From contig DAOLPD010000004.1 of assembly GCA_035417425.1 (NCBI GenBank), positions 1 to 48,729 of the forward strand: 48,729 nucleotides of DNA. Direction: 5' to 3'. This document shows positions 1 to 6,740 of this stretch, one piece after another. The DNA comes from BRH-c25 sp035417425 (GTDB lineage: Bacteria; Bacillota; Clostridia; Lutisporales; Lutisporaceae). Made by a program: the position numbers and the translations under genes. Position 1 is the first letter of the stretch. The number at the start of each line of letters is the position of its first letter. A model generated the notes under the pieces. That model was not told the DNA's origin and did not search any database. It was given only the letters and a program-made list of their open reading frames with translations.

Positions 1-59
1 TCGTTCATGCTTTTTGATCTCCTTTTATCTTGATATTAGCATGAAACTAAATTTTCTGT

Positions 60-626
60 CTAGTTAAGTGTAGCCGATCCAGTTTGCTTACTAAGTTCAG
101 AATGATTTTTTATAACCTCTTTATATGCTTCATATGGTGTTTTACTATGATTGAGGTAATCAATATAAATCATTTCTAATGCGAACGACTCAATAAAGTC
201 CACATCATTACAAAATCCTGAAACTAATTTAGCTCCGGTCAATTTAATAAATTCTTTAACTATCTGTTCTGAGTCATTAACAACTGAACATGAGTCAAAG
301 TGCACAAGATGTCCATTGAATAATTTTTCTTCAACTTCATTAGCGATTTCTGCCAACTCAAGTAAAGTAAGCGGCTCTTCTCCAAAGAAAACCTTTCCTG
401 TAGAACCATGCCCCGAGAAAAAAAGAGCACAATAATCATTGTTTGTCCGACTAATTTGCTTAAACTTTCTTAAACAATATCTTAACTCGTCCTTTGTGTT
501 AGCCGTTCTGAAAATATATTTGATAGATGGATATACGCCATTTATGCACTGCAGCATAGGAAGAATCGAACTTTGCTTTTTTGCACTGCCTTCCCAATCA
601 GACTCTATACTAAAAATCAACTTCAT
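60..626 (-). CDS. DUF6642/caspase-like (CHAT-like) protein
   Basis: This 188-residue protein begins MKLIFSIESDWEG, which resembles the start of the DUF6642 family as I remember it. It carries a caspase-fold type His-Cys pair: SGHGS (His73) after a hydrophobic strand and HFDSCS (Cys113) after the next strand. Such a dyad is typical of CHAT/caspase-like cysteine proteases, which often act as effectors in bacterial immunity. It is short for a stand-alone protease, with no signal peptide or membrane segment. The ATG is preceded by AAGGAGGATTAAG. It sits as one unit of the palindrome-bounded array, with site 1 upstream of its start. Peptidase activity and a defence role are inferred from the dyad and context, not shown. 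Confidence 0.7.
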   Translation of the reverse strand: MKLIFSIESDWEGSAKKQSSILPMLQCINGVYPSIKYIFRTANTKDELRYCLRKFKQISRTNNDYCALFFSGHGSTGKVFFGEEPLTLLELAEIANEVEEKLFNGHLVHFDSCSVVNDSEQIVKEFIKLTGAKLVSGFCNDVDFIESFALEMIYIDYLNHSKTPYEAYKEVIKNHSELSKQTGSATLN

Positions 627-648
627 CTTAATCCTCCTTAGAAATTTT

Positions 649-839
649 CGTATAACTGTTCCGTACTCACGACACCACTGAAGCGGATCCTAGAACTTGT
701 CCCTTGGGCAGAGCTTCGCTCATAATAAAGGGATGTAGTTTCCCTGCCCATGCTCCAAAACAAATGTATCCGGCAACCAAAGGAGCGCCCGCTTCCCTGC
801 TCCGTCCTGTTGTGCCGCAGCGTGATGTCATTGTTATGC
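649..839 (-). repeat. attC-like palindromic site 1
   Basis: A 191-bp imperfect palindrome. The outer 7-mers are GTATAAC on the left and GTTATGC on the right, complementary with one G-U. Inner complementary blocks include CTCACG/CGTGA and GACAC/GTGCC. The right end carries the family core GTGCCGCAGCGTGATG then CATTGTTAT. The NucS-like gene stops 8 bp from its right end, and the caspase-like gene starts 22 bp beyond its left end. Interior sequence such as GCAGAG-TTCGCTC and AAAGGGATGTAGTT is shared with site 2. Confidence 0.7.
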
Positions 840-847
840 GCAGTAGC

Positions 848-1780
848 CTATACTAATCTAAAACAATCCAATTTAACCCCATATACCATAACCTCAATAT
901 TTAATACTTGACATGCTTTTTCTAATTTAGGAGATATCTTTCCATCACATATAATCATTTTTCTTACCTTTTTATTCGGATACTCGCTTTGAATATCTCT
1001 AGCATAGCTGGCCAACTGAGTTGCTATAGAATCGGTAGTGCAATTAGGCCCTTTTAATTCGGCAACAATCAATGATCCATCCCTTGCTTCGGCTAATAAA
1101 TCTAATCTATCCCCATCGGGGAGGGCTTTCTCATAGTCGATAATTTTTATACCTTCCTCTATGACATTTGGATACTTACGGAGAAGTTTTTGTATTTCGC
1201 TTTCTTTTAATTGATGCACTTCATCTATTGGGATTATATCTTCTCCTTCATCATAAAAGCGCAAATGATACAAAACATCTCCTGAGTTCTCGATTTTCGC
1301 ATTATCCTGAATCTTATTTATTTCATTCAATAGAATTAAGATATCGCTATCATTTAATTTTCTTTGAGAACGTGTAGCTGAGCCAATAACCTGGGTTTCT
1401 GTCCTTCTTCCTTTATTATAATCAGTAAAGTCAATACCTAAAGATAACTTCTGACAGAGTTGCTTATTAAGTGGAACTGGTTTTTTCAGTTTTTTAGATT
1501 TGATCTTATCCCCTATAAATACCCAATCATCAGAACTAGCATCAGATGGAAGCCCCATTTTCCTTGCCTCGCTACCTGAAATAATACTGTCGATAACAAG
1601 GTAACAAGTTATATATTTGCATGTGCCAATCTTTGTGTGAAAAAACAAGTAGCTACCTTTTGATACTGTATTCTTTAATGTTCTGCCTCTTTGTCCACTA
1701 TCCCCATAAACCAATTCCCGAAAATCGGGGTCTTTATGACCCTTTATTGGCACATAAGCAATCAAAAAATTATTTGGCAT
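848..1780 (-). CDS. NucS-like (DUF91) endonuclease with unassigned N-terminal domain
   Basis: A 310-residue protein. The C-terminal third looks like the NucS/DUF91 nuclease domain of the PD-(D/E)XK superfamily, with GDRLDLLAEA (Asp227) followed by VAELKG (Glu241, Lys243), then a helix with TQLASYARDI. The N-terminal 150 residues (GHKDPDFRELVYGDSGQRG and an aromatic strand-rich stretch) I cannot assign. They could be a PUA/EVE-like or base-recognition module, but this is a guess. The ATG at 1780 is chosen because AGGAGG lies 6 bases upstream. A longer frame to 1813 would leave only 4 bases to site 2. Cassette position and nuclease fold suggest a restriction or defence role. Confidence 0.7.
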   Translation of the reverse strand: MPNNFLIAYVPIKGHKDPDFRELVYGDSGQRGRTLKNTVSKGSYLFFHTKIGTCKYITCYLVIDSIISGSEARKMGLPSDASSDDWVFIGDKIKSKKLKKPVPLNKQLCQKLSLGIDFTDYNKGRRTETQVIGSATRSQRKLNDSDILILLNEINKIQDNAKIENSGDVLYHLRFYDEGEDIIPIDEVHQLKESEIQKLLRKYPNVIEEGIKIIDYEKALPDGDRLDLLAEARDGSLIVAELKGPNCTTDSIATQLASYARDIQSEYPNKKVRKMIICDGKISPKLEKACQVLNIEVMVYGVKLDCFRLV

Positions 1781-1816
1781 CAATATTCCTCCTATTATAA
1801 CGCTATTACGCATAAC

Positions 1817-2010
1817 CTATAACAATTCCGCACTTCTGATACTGCTGATTTGTACCCTTAATCCATTCCCCTTGGCAGAGTTTCGCTCCTAGCAAAGGGA
1901 TGTAGTTGCTACTTAAGTCATACTATAGCATCGTACATCCTTGCAACCTAAGACACATCTTGCTCCTTGCTCTTGCCCTCCCTTGCCACCGCGTGAATTC
2001 ATTGTTATCT
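1817..2010 (-). repeat. attC-like palindromic site 2
   Basis: A 194-bp palindrome of the same family. The left end is CTATAAC followed by AATTCCGCAC. The right end is TTGCCACCGCGTGA then CATTGTTATCT. Inner arms GGATGTAGTTGC and the later ACATCC-TTGCAAC are complementary. It shares about 35 bp of near-identical interior with site 1. The next cassette (two small genes) ends about 210 bp beyond the right end. That 210-bp stretch is AT-rich and I see nothing else in it. Confidence 0.7.
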
Positions 2011-2219
2011 GATGTATGGTGTCCCCAGTGCCCTATTGAAAAATGATTATCACTGTTTTTCCTCTTGAATTTTCTATAGTATTTCAAGGAATTTTATACC
2101 TCTATTCTTCACTCTATATCAAACTTAGTATAGGAGTTTGCACATTAAAAAAATAATGTAGTATAGTTGAAAGTAATTTTATGAATTTTTCAAATTAAAA
2201 AATTGGAATTTGCTGACTC

Positions 2220-2426
2220 TTAAACATGCCAATTTATTTCTGCCATACTTACATCTTCATCTGATTCAGATAAAATACTACCAATATCAATGTCTGTCAG
2301 TCTGCATGCTCGACCATAGCTGCCTACTTTTGCTACAGAGTATTCACTAGCAATATTATCAGTTTCCATTTTATTGTACCACTCTCCTGTTTCAAATGCC
2401 TTAAATTCCACTATATAACGTGTCAT
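2220..2426 (-). CDS. Small protein of unknown function (second gene of a pair)
   Basis: A 68-residue protein, not recognised. It starts MTRYIVEFKAFETGEWY and has an acidic C-terminal half; no membrane segment or signal peptide is visible. Two starts are possible: the ATG directly after the upstream gene's TAA (2441), or the ATG at 2426, which has GAGG nine bases before it and gives the more natural N-terminus. Its coupling to the 62-residue gene ahead suggests that the two products act together, in the size range of small two-component modules such as toxin-antitoxin pairs. No toxin fold is recognised. Confidence 0.5.
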   Translation of the reverse strand: MTRYIVEFKAFETGEWYNKMETDNIASEYSVAKVGSYGRACRLTDIDIGSILSESDEDVSMAEINWHV

Positions 2427-2441
2427 TTGGCAATACCTCAT

Positions 2442-2630
2442 TTACCTTTCTCCGAACTGTTCTTCTAGTACACATAAATTAAACGCATCTGTAGCATCTT
2501 CATAGTCATTAAAGTGTTGGGTTGATTTCTTACCACTAATATCAACTATATAGTAAATCTCCCCCGTACTTATTTTTAAAAGTTTGTAACTGCCTGTGCT
2601 TCTCAGTACTAATGTTTCTACTTGATCCAT
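2442..2630 (-). CDS. Small protein of unknown function (first gene of a pair)
   Basis: A 62-residue protein, MDQVETLVLRSTGSYKLLKI onward, with alternating strand-like segments (GEIYYIVDISG) and a final helix. The family is not recognised. A very strong RBS (GGGGGAGGAGG, eight bases before ATG) supports translation. The stop codon directly abuts a possible start of the next gene, so the pair is a translational unit forming one cassette between sites 2 and 3. About 180 bp of AT-rich DNA separates its start from site 3 and may hold its promoter; no clear -35/-10 pair was found. Confidence 0.55.
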   Translation of the reverse strand: MDQVETLVLRSTGSYKLLKISTGEIYYIVDISGKKSTQHFNDYEDATDAFNLCVLEEQFGER

Positions 2631-2813
2631 ATTAAACCTCCTCCCCCTTTAGTATCATTTCACCTTTACATTACCTTTTGTTCAAACATCAATTCAACAA
2701 CCTACAATTTCCTGTTTATCTGCTTCTTTTATGTTCACTTTCTTCTACTAATACTCCATATCAAATAATACTTTTTTTCACCTAAGCAGCACTATATGTT
2801 AGATTATAGGTTA

Positions 2814-2987
2814 TCATATACGACATCCCTGAATCAGAATCAGATCTATTTCCTCTTCGCGGATCTTGGCTTCCCGTGTAGGATGTGGTCGCCCTGATTA
2901 TACTTCGAAGCAAATGCGTCCGGCTACCCAAATCACGCATGCTTCCTGCTCCTGCCCCTGTGCCTCAGCGTGAGGACTTTGTTATCA
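2814..2987 (-). repeat. attC-like palindromic site 3
   Basis: About 174 bp. The right end is clear: GTGCCTCAGCGTGA then CTTTGTTATCA. The interior motif GCAAATGCGTCCGGCTACCC is shared almost exactly with site 5 and partly with site 1. The left end is the least well conserved (TATACGACATCC where others have TATAAC), so it may be a decayed or misplaced recombination end. The HEPN gene stops 71 bp beyond the right end. Confidence 0.6.
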
Positions 2988-3058
2988 AATGGCGGATGGA
3001 TGAGGCCTCGCGGAGTCAGAGTGCAGAACGGCTGCCTCACCCTTAGAAGTAACAATTA

Positions 3059-3610
3059 TTATTCGTTGTTATTATTATCACTGATCCTCATTAACGTATC
3101 TCTTACTTTACTACGATAGCTTACTGATATTTGATCAAGTGTTTCGAAATCTAAGAAATCCGGCTTGATTTTTTCTCTGATCCATAAATCAAACAAAATG
3201 GCTACTTTGTATGCAAGATCAAAGTATGGCACAGGCTTATTAAATTCCAATTCTCTGTGTACAACGAACTGATTCCGGAAACCTACCATCTCATTCCAAT
3301 AATTAGTCCACTGCTCGGCATTCAAATTCAATTGATTTAGTATATAGTTGCGGAACTCTATTATTGAACCTTTATTATTTATATCAAAAAGCTTCTTCCA
3401 ATGTGTTTGATTAGATGCTTCTGAGCCAAATACCATACACCAAGATGCTGCTGCTATTTTAATATGTGCATCACACGAACACACCCAGAATTCCTTACTC
3501 CCAGGTAACTTTTCAAAAACTGCATGTAATTCTTTATATGAAATGTAATGATACACAAAGTCATCCAGAACAGGGTATAACCAACTGAATACTTTTTCAT
3601 TGTACTTCAT
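3059..3610 (-). CDS. HEPN-like (AbiU2-type) protein
   Basis: A 183-residue, largely helical protein. Near the C-terminal side it has FRNQFVVHRE, in which Arg112 and His118 form the R-x(4-6)-H motif of HEPN RNases. The spacing and flanking residues resemble AbiU2-like abortive-infection HEPN proteins. HEPN proteins usually cleave RNA as toxins or phage-defence effectors, so a cytoplasmic RNase role is plausible but inferred. The ATG at 3610 has GGAGG six bases before it; the longer frame start at 3622 would place that RBS inside the gene. No separate antitoxin gene is next to it; it is the only gene of its cassette. Confidence 0.6.
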   Translation of the reverse strand: MKYNEKVFSWLYPVLDDFVYHYISYKELHAVFEKLPGSKEFWVCSCDAHIKIAAASWCMVFGSEASNQTHWKKLFDINNKGSIIEFRNYILNQLNLNAEQWTNYWNEMVGFRNQFVVHRELEFNKPVPYFDLAYKVAILFDLWIREKIKPDFLDFETLDQISVSYRSKVRDTLMRISDNNNNE

Positions 3611-3709
3611 AATAACCTCCAATTAATTTGAAATATGTTGAGCTTGTACAACTTTCAAACACTTACTTATAAATCTGTGCATCGACTCGCGGACTTTGTA
3701 CCTGGTTTC

Positions 3710-3844
3710 GTATAACATCTCGTTTTCACGATTCCGACGAACCAGACCATCGGAGCCCTTCTCTTTAGCGGCCCTTGCCCTCGTTGAGACGATGTGGTAG
3801 ACACGACTCATGAGCATACCCGAAGTGTGAAAACATTGTTAGAT
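3710..3844 (-). repeat. attC-like palindromic site 4
   Basis: A 135-bp palindrome, the shortest of the set. The left end GTATAACATCTCGTTTTCACG pairs with the right end CGAAGTGTGAAAACATTGTT-AGAT with one small bulge. Its right 7-mer GTTAGAT is an exact GTTRRRY, the classical attC R' consensus, and its complement ATCTAAC is RYYYAAC. The two-gene nuclease cassette stops only 4 bp away. Confidence 0.7.
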
Positions 3845-3848
3845 GAAA

Positions 3849-4526
3849 TTAAATTGCCCACTTCCTTAAAGCTTGTTCAACCGTTCTTATAAATCTATCT
3901 TCTGATGCTTTATTAGCAGGGTCTAGATCAACAAAAGGCTCTAAATTGCTTTTATTTGAGAAGTACTTCTTTAAATTTAATGAAGCATTGTTTGAGACAA
4001 ATGCATTTAACCTATTTGAAGAACAATCTTTTACTAGGCCAGCAAAGCCTCTAGCTAATCCAGTACTAGGAATTGATAATGTATAAAACTTACATTCAAA
4101 AATCATTATTAACCCATTAGTTTTTGGTAGCCTTCTTGAATTCCTAACTGCTTCAGCATTATTATAATTATAAATAGAAACATCAATTTCATGAGATGCA
4201 CCTGAACTACCTTCATACTGAACATCAAGATGAATTTCGAATTCTTTTCCATTAAGTTCACAGTATACATAACAAAAGTTCTGGCTAATACTGGACATAT
4301 CACCTGGTGAACCTCTAAATATGACCGGATCAGGATCATTTCCGCTCAATATTCCTCTAAGGACAGCCGAACCACCAGCTTCAATAACAGCCTTCTTACA
4401 TAATCCTAGAATATATGCTTCATATGCTCTTTCTATTGTATTTGAGTTAAGGCGCAGGCTTGTCCATATATTAGGTATACTTAATAAAGATGCAATTTCT
4501 CTTTTTACTTCATTTAGAGTTGCCAT
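3849..4526 (-). CDS. PD-(D/E)XK nuclease-like protein (second gene of a pair)
   Basis: A 225-residue protein with a probable PD-(D/E)XK nuclease core. ASHEIDVSIY carries Asp115, and after a loop of about 25 residues the strand LIMIFECKFY carries Glu144 and Lys146. The spacing and hydrophobic strands fit restriction-endonuclease-like folds. The rest has no recognised domain. The start at 4526 is preferred because GAGGGGG lies 6 bases before it. The upstream ATG at 4541 overlaps the previous gene's stop as ATGA. The tight coupling suggests that the upstream 179-residue protein is its partner, for example a specificity or regulatory subunit. DNA cleavage is inferred from the motif. Confidence 0.6.
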   Translation of the reverse strand: MATLNEVKREIASLLSIPNIWTSLRLNSNTIERAYEAYILGLCKKAVIEAGGSAVLRGILSGNDPDPVIFRGSPGDMSSISQNFCYVYCELNGKEFEIHLDVQYEGSSGASHEIDVSIYNYNNAEAVRNSRRLPKTNGLIMIFECKFYTLSIPSTGLARGFAGLVKDCSSNRLNAFVSNNASLNLKKYFSNKSNLEPFVDLDPANKASEDRFIRTVEQALRKWAI

Positions 4527-4537
4527 TCTAATCCCCC

Positions 4538-5077
4538 TCATAAAGATTTGAGCTTATTGATAATATCACTAACTTTTTTCTTCTCTTCATCATTAAGAAT
4601 ATCAATAGAGCTTAAACTCCCTTTTCTTACTTCTTTATCAATTCGGTTATCTCCTTCATTCAACCATATTACTGAAGCCGAATCTCTTTCAAGCAGTTTT
4701 TTTATTTTATCAACCATTATAGGTGTAGTTACTAAGTAATTCATTAATATTTCGATAGATGCTTTGTACATTTCCTCATATGTCATTTGACGCGATATTG
4801 AATTACTAATATCATTATATTTAATCTGCTTAGGGGCATTAATAGCTCTATATGAAGCTTCATCTGAATCATAATCGTCAAAACCACTTAATTCTATATG
4901 CTTATAAGCATTATCAAAATTGTCTTTTTCTATTTTTCTGTTTTTCTTTGGCTTTTTATCTTCAATAATCCTCACTGATTCTAGCTCTTCAATCTGATGC
5001 ACAACATTAAAAGCCTCAATTTCTCTTAACTCCTCGATTATGTATGCTATTATTTCAGCATAGTCTTTTTCGACCAT
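4538..5077 (-). CDS. Protein of unknown function coupled to the nuclease gene
   Basis: A 179-residue, highly charged protein (Lys/Glu/Asp-rich middle around residues 38 to 75), predicted mostly helical with a Lys-rich C-terminus (EEKKKVSDIINKLKSL). No family is recognised; no signal peptide or membrane helix. The RBS GGAGGATTTTCT precedes the ATG. Its stop overlaps the alternative start of the nuclease-like gene, so the two form one cassette between sites 4 and 5. By analogy with other two-gene nuclease systems it may be a sensor or control partner, but nothing in its sequence proves this. Confidence 0.6.
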   Translation of the reverse strand: MVEKDYAEIIAYIIEELREIEAFNVVHQIEELESVRIIEDKKPKKNRKIEKDNFDNAYKHIELSGFDDYDSDEASYRAINAPKQIKYNDISNSISRQMTYEEMYKASIEILMNYLVTTPIMVDKIKKLLERDSASVIWLNEGDNRIDKEVRKGSLSSIDILNDEEKKKVSDIINKLKSL

Positions 5078-5100
5078 AGAAAATCCTCCAATTTAATTTT

Positions 5101-5290
5101 TTATAACAGTCTCGCATTCACGGCACTAATGAATCGTACCTACAGAGCTTATCACCTTTGCGGAGCGACCCTCCCAGTGAAGTGGTATGGTTGCCCTTCT
5201 TCCACTCTAAAGCAAATGCGTCCGACAACCCAATGCACACATGCTCTTTGCTCTTCCCAGCCGTGCCGCAGCGTAATTGTATTATTATGT
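5101..5290 (-). repeat. attC-like palindromic site 5
   Basis: A 190-bp palindrome. The left end TTATAACAGTCTCGCATTCACG pairs imperfectly with the right end GTGCCGCAGCGTAATTG-TATTATTATGT. The right 7-mer is ATTATGT rather than GTTATxx, a G to A change at a normally invariant base, while the left end (GTTATAA on the minus strand) keeps GTT. It shares GCAAATGCGTCCG with site 3. The next gene (4538-5077) starts 24 bp beyond the left end. Confidence 0.65.
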
Positions 5291-5342
5291 GACGTCTTGA
5301 CTTTGAAAAAGTATGCTCTATATCTAAAGCAAATATTTGTCA

Positions 5343-5840
5343 CTATGCCAATATTTTTTCATTCTTCCTAATATAATCAACTACCCAAGGTTGCATATTA
5401 AATGTAAAAAGTGTACCAATTGTACTCAAATTCGATGCCCGGTATATGATTTTATAATGCTCTAGCCTATTGTGACAACCACTAGTAATATCTATAGGCT
5501 TTGAGTACGTACCGCTTATCATCATATTTAATAATATCGCTTTTTCTGCATTATTTAAATTTCGTAGAGTTTTAATTGCGGCTCTTCGCCAAATATAATC
5601 TATATATTTTCTTCTCAGTACTTTTAAAAAGTAAGCAATAATATTAACTAGAATTATACTCAATGATAAAATAAAAATAATTCCTATATAGCTCCTATAT
5701 TTGTTTCGGATATCAATAACCCCTAAATTAATTAATATTGAATCTGGCATAAAAATGAAACAACTGCTTGAAAGTAGGAAAGCTGATATGTATATTATCG
5801 GCAACTTTATTAGCTCAAGAACTTTACTTAAACTATCCAT
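5343..5840 (-). CDS. SieB-like superinfection-exclusion membrane protein
   Basis: A 165-residue protein with two hydrophobic segments, at about residues 12 to 33 and 50 to 71 (YIGIIFILSLSIILVNIIAYF). A cytoplasmic C-terminal part follows with LNNAEKAILLNMM and a late hydrophobic stretch. This order (two N-terminal membrane helices, then a charged segment with an EKAIL-type helix) matches the SieB superinfection-exclusion family (PF14163) as I remember it. Such proteins stop development of superinfecting phages at the inner membrane. The RBS GGAGGTTACCT precedes the ATG. It is the first gene of the visible array in transcription order, and site 5 lies 52 bp after its stop. Confidence 0.6.
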   Translation of the reverse strand: MDSLSKVLELIKLPIIYISAFLLSSSCFIFMPDSILINLGVIDIRNKYRSYIGIIFILSLSIILVNIIAYFLKVLRRKYIDYIWRRAAIKTLRNLNNAEKAILLNMMISGTYSKPIDITSGCHNRLEHYKIIYRASNLSTIGTLFTFNMQPWVVDYIRKNEKILA

Positions 5841-5896
5841 AGGTAACCTCCATACTGTTTAATGAGTATCAGTTTCTACACTATCTAAGAGATGCC

Positions 5897-5930
5897 ACAT
5901 AACTTCCGCATTCCAAGACTCATTTTCTTT
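5897..5930 (-). repeat. Partial attC-like end at the array border
   Basis: ACATAACTTCCGCATTCC resembles the left ends of sites 1 and 2 (TATAAC-TTCCG). It sits 57 bp upstream of the SieB-like start, as expected for a site preceding that cassette. No matching right end (CAGCGTGA-CATTGTTAT) follows, so it is a truncated site or, less likely, part of an attI. From 5931 to 6107 I see no gene and no other repeat. Confidence 0.4.
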
Positions 5931-6107
5931 ATCCCCGCTTCACCAGTAATGCATAGGTGTGAAATCATGACTCAAAAACAGACACTATTTGTTGCAGACG
6001 GCATAAATCAAATACAGGTTAGATATCTATATACGCATTTATAAGAATCAAGTAATATATAGTTGCATACTTCTATATTTTCCTGCAATTTCCTCCTTAA
6101 AGCATCA

Positions 6108-6168
6108 AAATAAAGCAGAAAAGTATTCCGAAAATATTACATTTACGGAATACTTTTCTGCTTTATTT
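6108..6168. repeat. Perfect 23-bp-arm hairpin (possible bidirectional terminator)
   Basis: The arms 6108-6130 and 6146-6168 are exact reverse complements of 23 bp (core GCAGAAAAGTATTCCG) around a 15-base AT-rich loop. The arms begin and end with A/T tracts, so transcripts from either side would end in a hairpin followed by U-rich RNA. It lies between the cassette array and the antitoxin gene. It could end both transcripts or mark the array boundary. Its length and perfection exceed a usual terminator and could also indicate a small inverted-repeat element. Confidence 0.6.
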
Positions 6169-6290
6169 GAAATTTCTATTATCAGAGCCTATTATTAAAA
6201 TATTCTTTAGTTACCCCCAGCTGCTTCTTAAGTATTATCCTAAAAAGATTTTTCTCTATCTCTCCCGACCCCATTGATACCTTTGTACTT

Positions 6291-6725
6291 TCAGCTCTTT
6301 CCAGCTTGGCATTTTATCATACTCAAAATATCTTCTGTTTCATCCTGCAGGAGTACTTTAAGGACATAGGGCAGATGGGCTTTTCTGTTGGGGGCTGAGT
6401 ACCAGTATTCAAATTCATTATAGTATTCTTCAGCATATTCCTGTAAATCTGAAGCCAGGATGCCCAATGCTTCTTCTTTTGTACTGCCGTTTGCTGCTAT
6501 ATCTATTTCTTCAAGTGCTGCCGTTACTGTACCGTTCTCTTCTTCATATATGGCGGCTGTAAGTGTGTATTCCTTCAGCATTTCATTTAGCATATCGGTG
6601 CTTGCAGCAAAGATATAATCTCTTGAACGCTTTATAAATTTAGGTTTGTTTCTGACAACAGAATCAATAAATCTTCCCCAATCCTTCCTTACATCTGTTG
6701 CGTTGATCGCTTCCAATTTTTTCAT
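6291..6725 (-). CDS. Orphan antitoxin: Phd/YefM-like N-terminus with HicB-like C-terminus
   Basis: A 144-residue protein. Residues 1 to about 55 (NATDVRKDWGRFIDSVV, then a basic strand and MLNEML) look like a Phd/YefM DNA-binding antitoxin domain. Residues about 55 to 125 (TLTAAIYEEENGTVTAALEEIDI and STKEEALGILASDL) look like the HicB-type partial RNase-H fold. Such fused antitoxins occur with RelE/HicA-like toxins, but no toxin gene is adjacent. The upstream side is spore-coat genes and the downstream side is a hairpin. The start at 6725 is chosen because GAAGGGGG immediately precedes it. Autoregulation is likely from the operator-like repeats over its promoter. Confidence 0.6.
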   Translation of the reverse strand: MKKLEAINATDVRKDWGRFIDSVVRNKPKFIKRSRDYIFAASTDMLNEMLKEYTLTAAIYEEENGTVTAALEEIDIAANGSTKEEALGILASDLQEYAEEYYNEFEYWYSAPNRKAHLPYVLKVLLQDETEDILSMIKCQAGKS

Positions 6726-6740
6726 CCCCCTTCGCCTCCC

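Larger units (their letters stand above)
60..5930 (-). mobile_element. Integron-like gene cassette array (attC cluster, no integrase seen)
   Basis: Seven or eight short minus-strand genes are separated by five related imperfect palindromes (649-839, 1817-2010, 2814-2987, 3710-3844, 5101-5290) plus a partial sixth near 5897. Gene stops lie 4 to 71 bp from one end of a palindrome (about 210 bp for the pair at 2220-2630). Starts with a good RBS lie about 24 to 37 bp from the other end in three cases, and 100 to 184 bp in the other two. That polarity is the cassette layout of integrons. No tyrosine recombinase gene or attI is visible. The array may continue left of the window. Genes at 6291 and beyond are ordinary chromosomal genes without these repeats. 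The match to integrons is an inference from the repeats. Another kind of repeat-bounded island remains possible. Confidence 0.7.

Noticed and set aside
1..59. Another attC-like site left of the caspase-like gene
   Set aside because: The CAGCGTGA-CATTGTTAT core is not found in the 59 bases available; the site may lie outside the window.
3623..3817. 64-residue minus-strand open frame upstream of the HEPN gene
   Set aside because: It lies mostly inside palindromic site 4, has no RBS, and is rich in Arg as expected for a chance frame through a repeat.
649..5290. CRISPR array as an explanation for the repeats
   Set aside because: The repeats are 135-194 bp, imperfectly palindromic and separated by whole genes, not by uniform short spacers; no cas genes are present.
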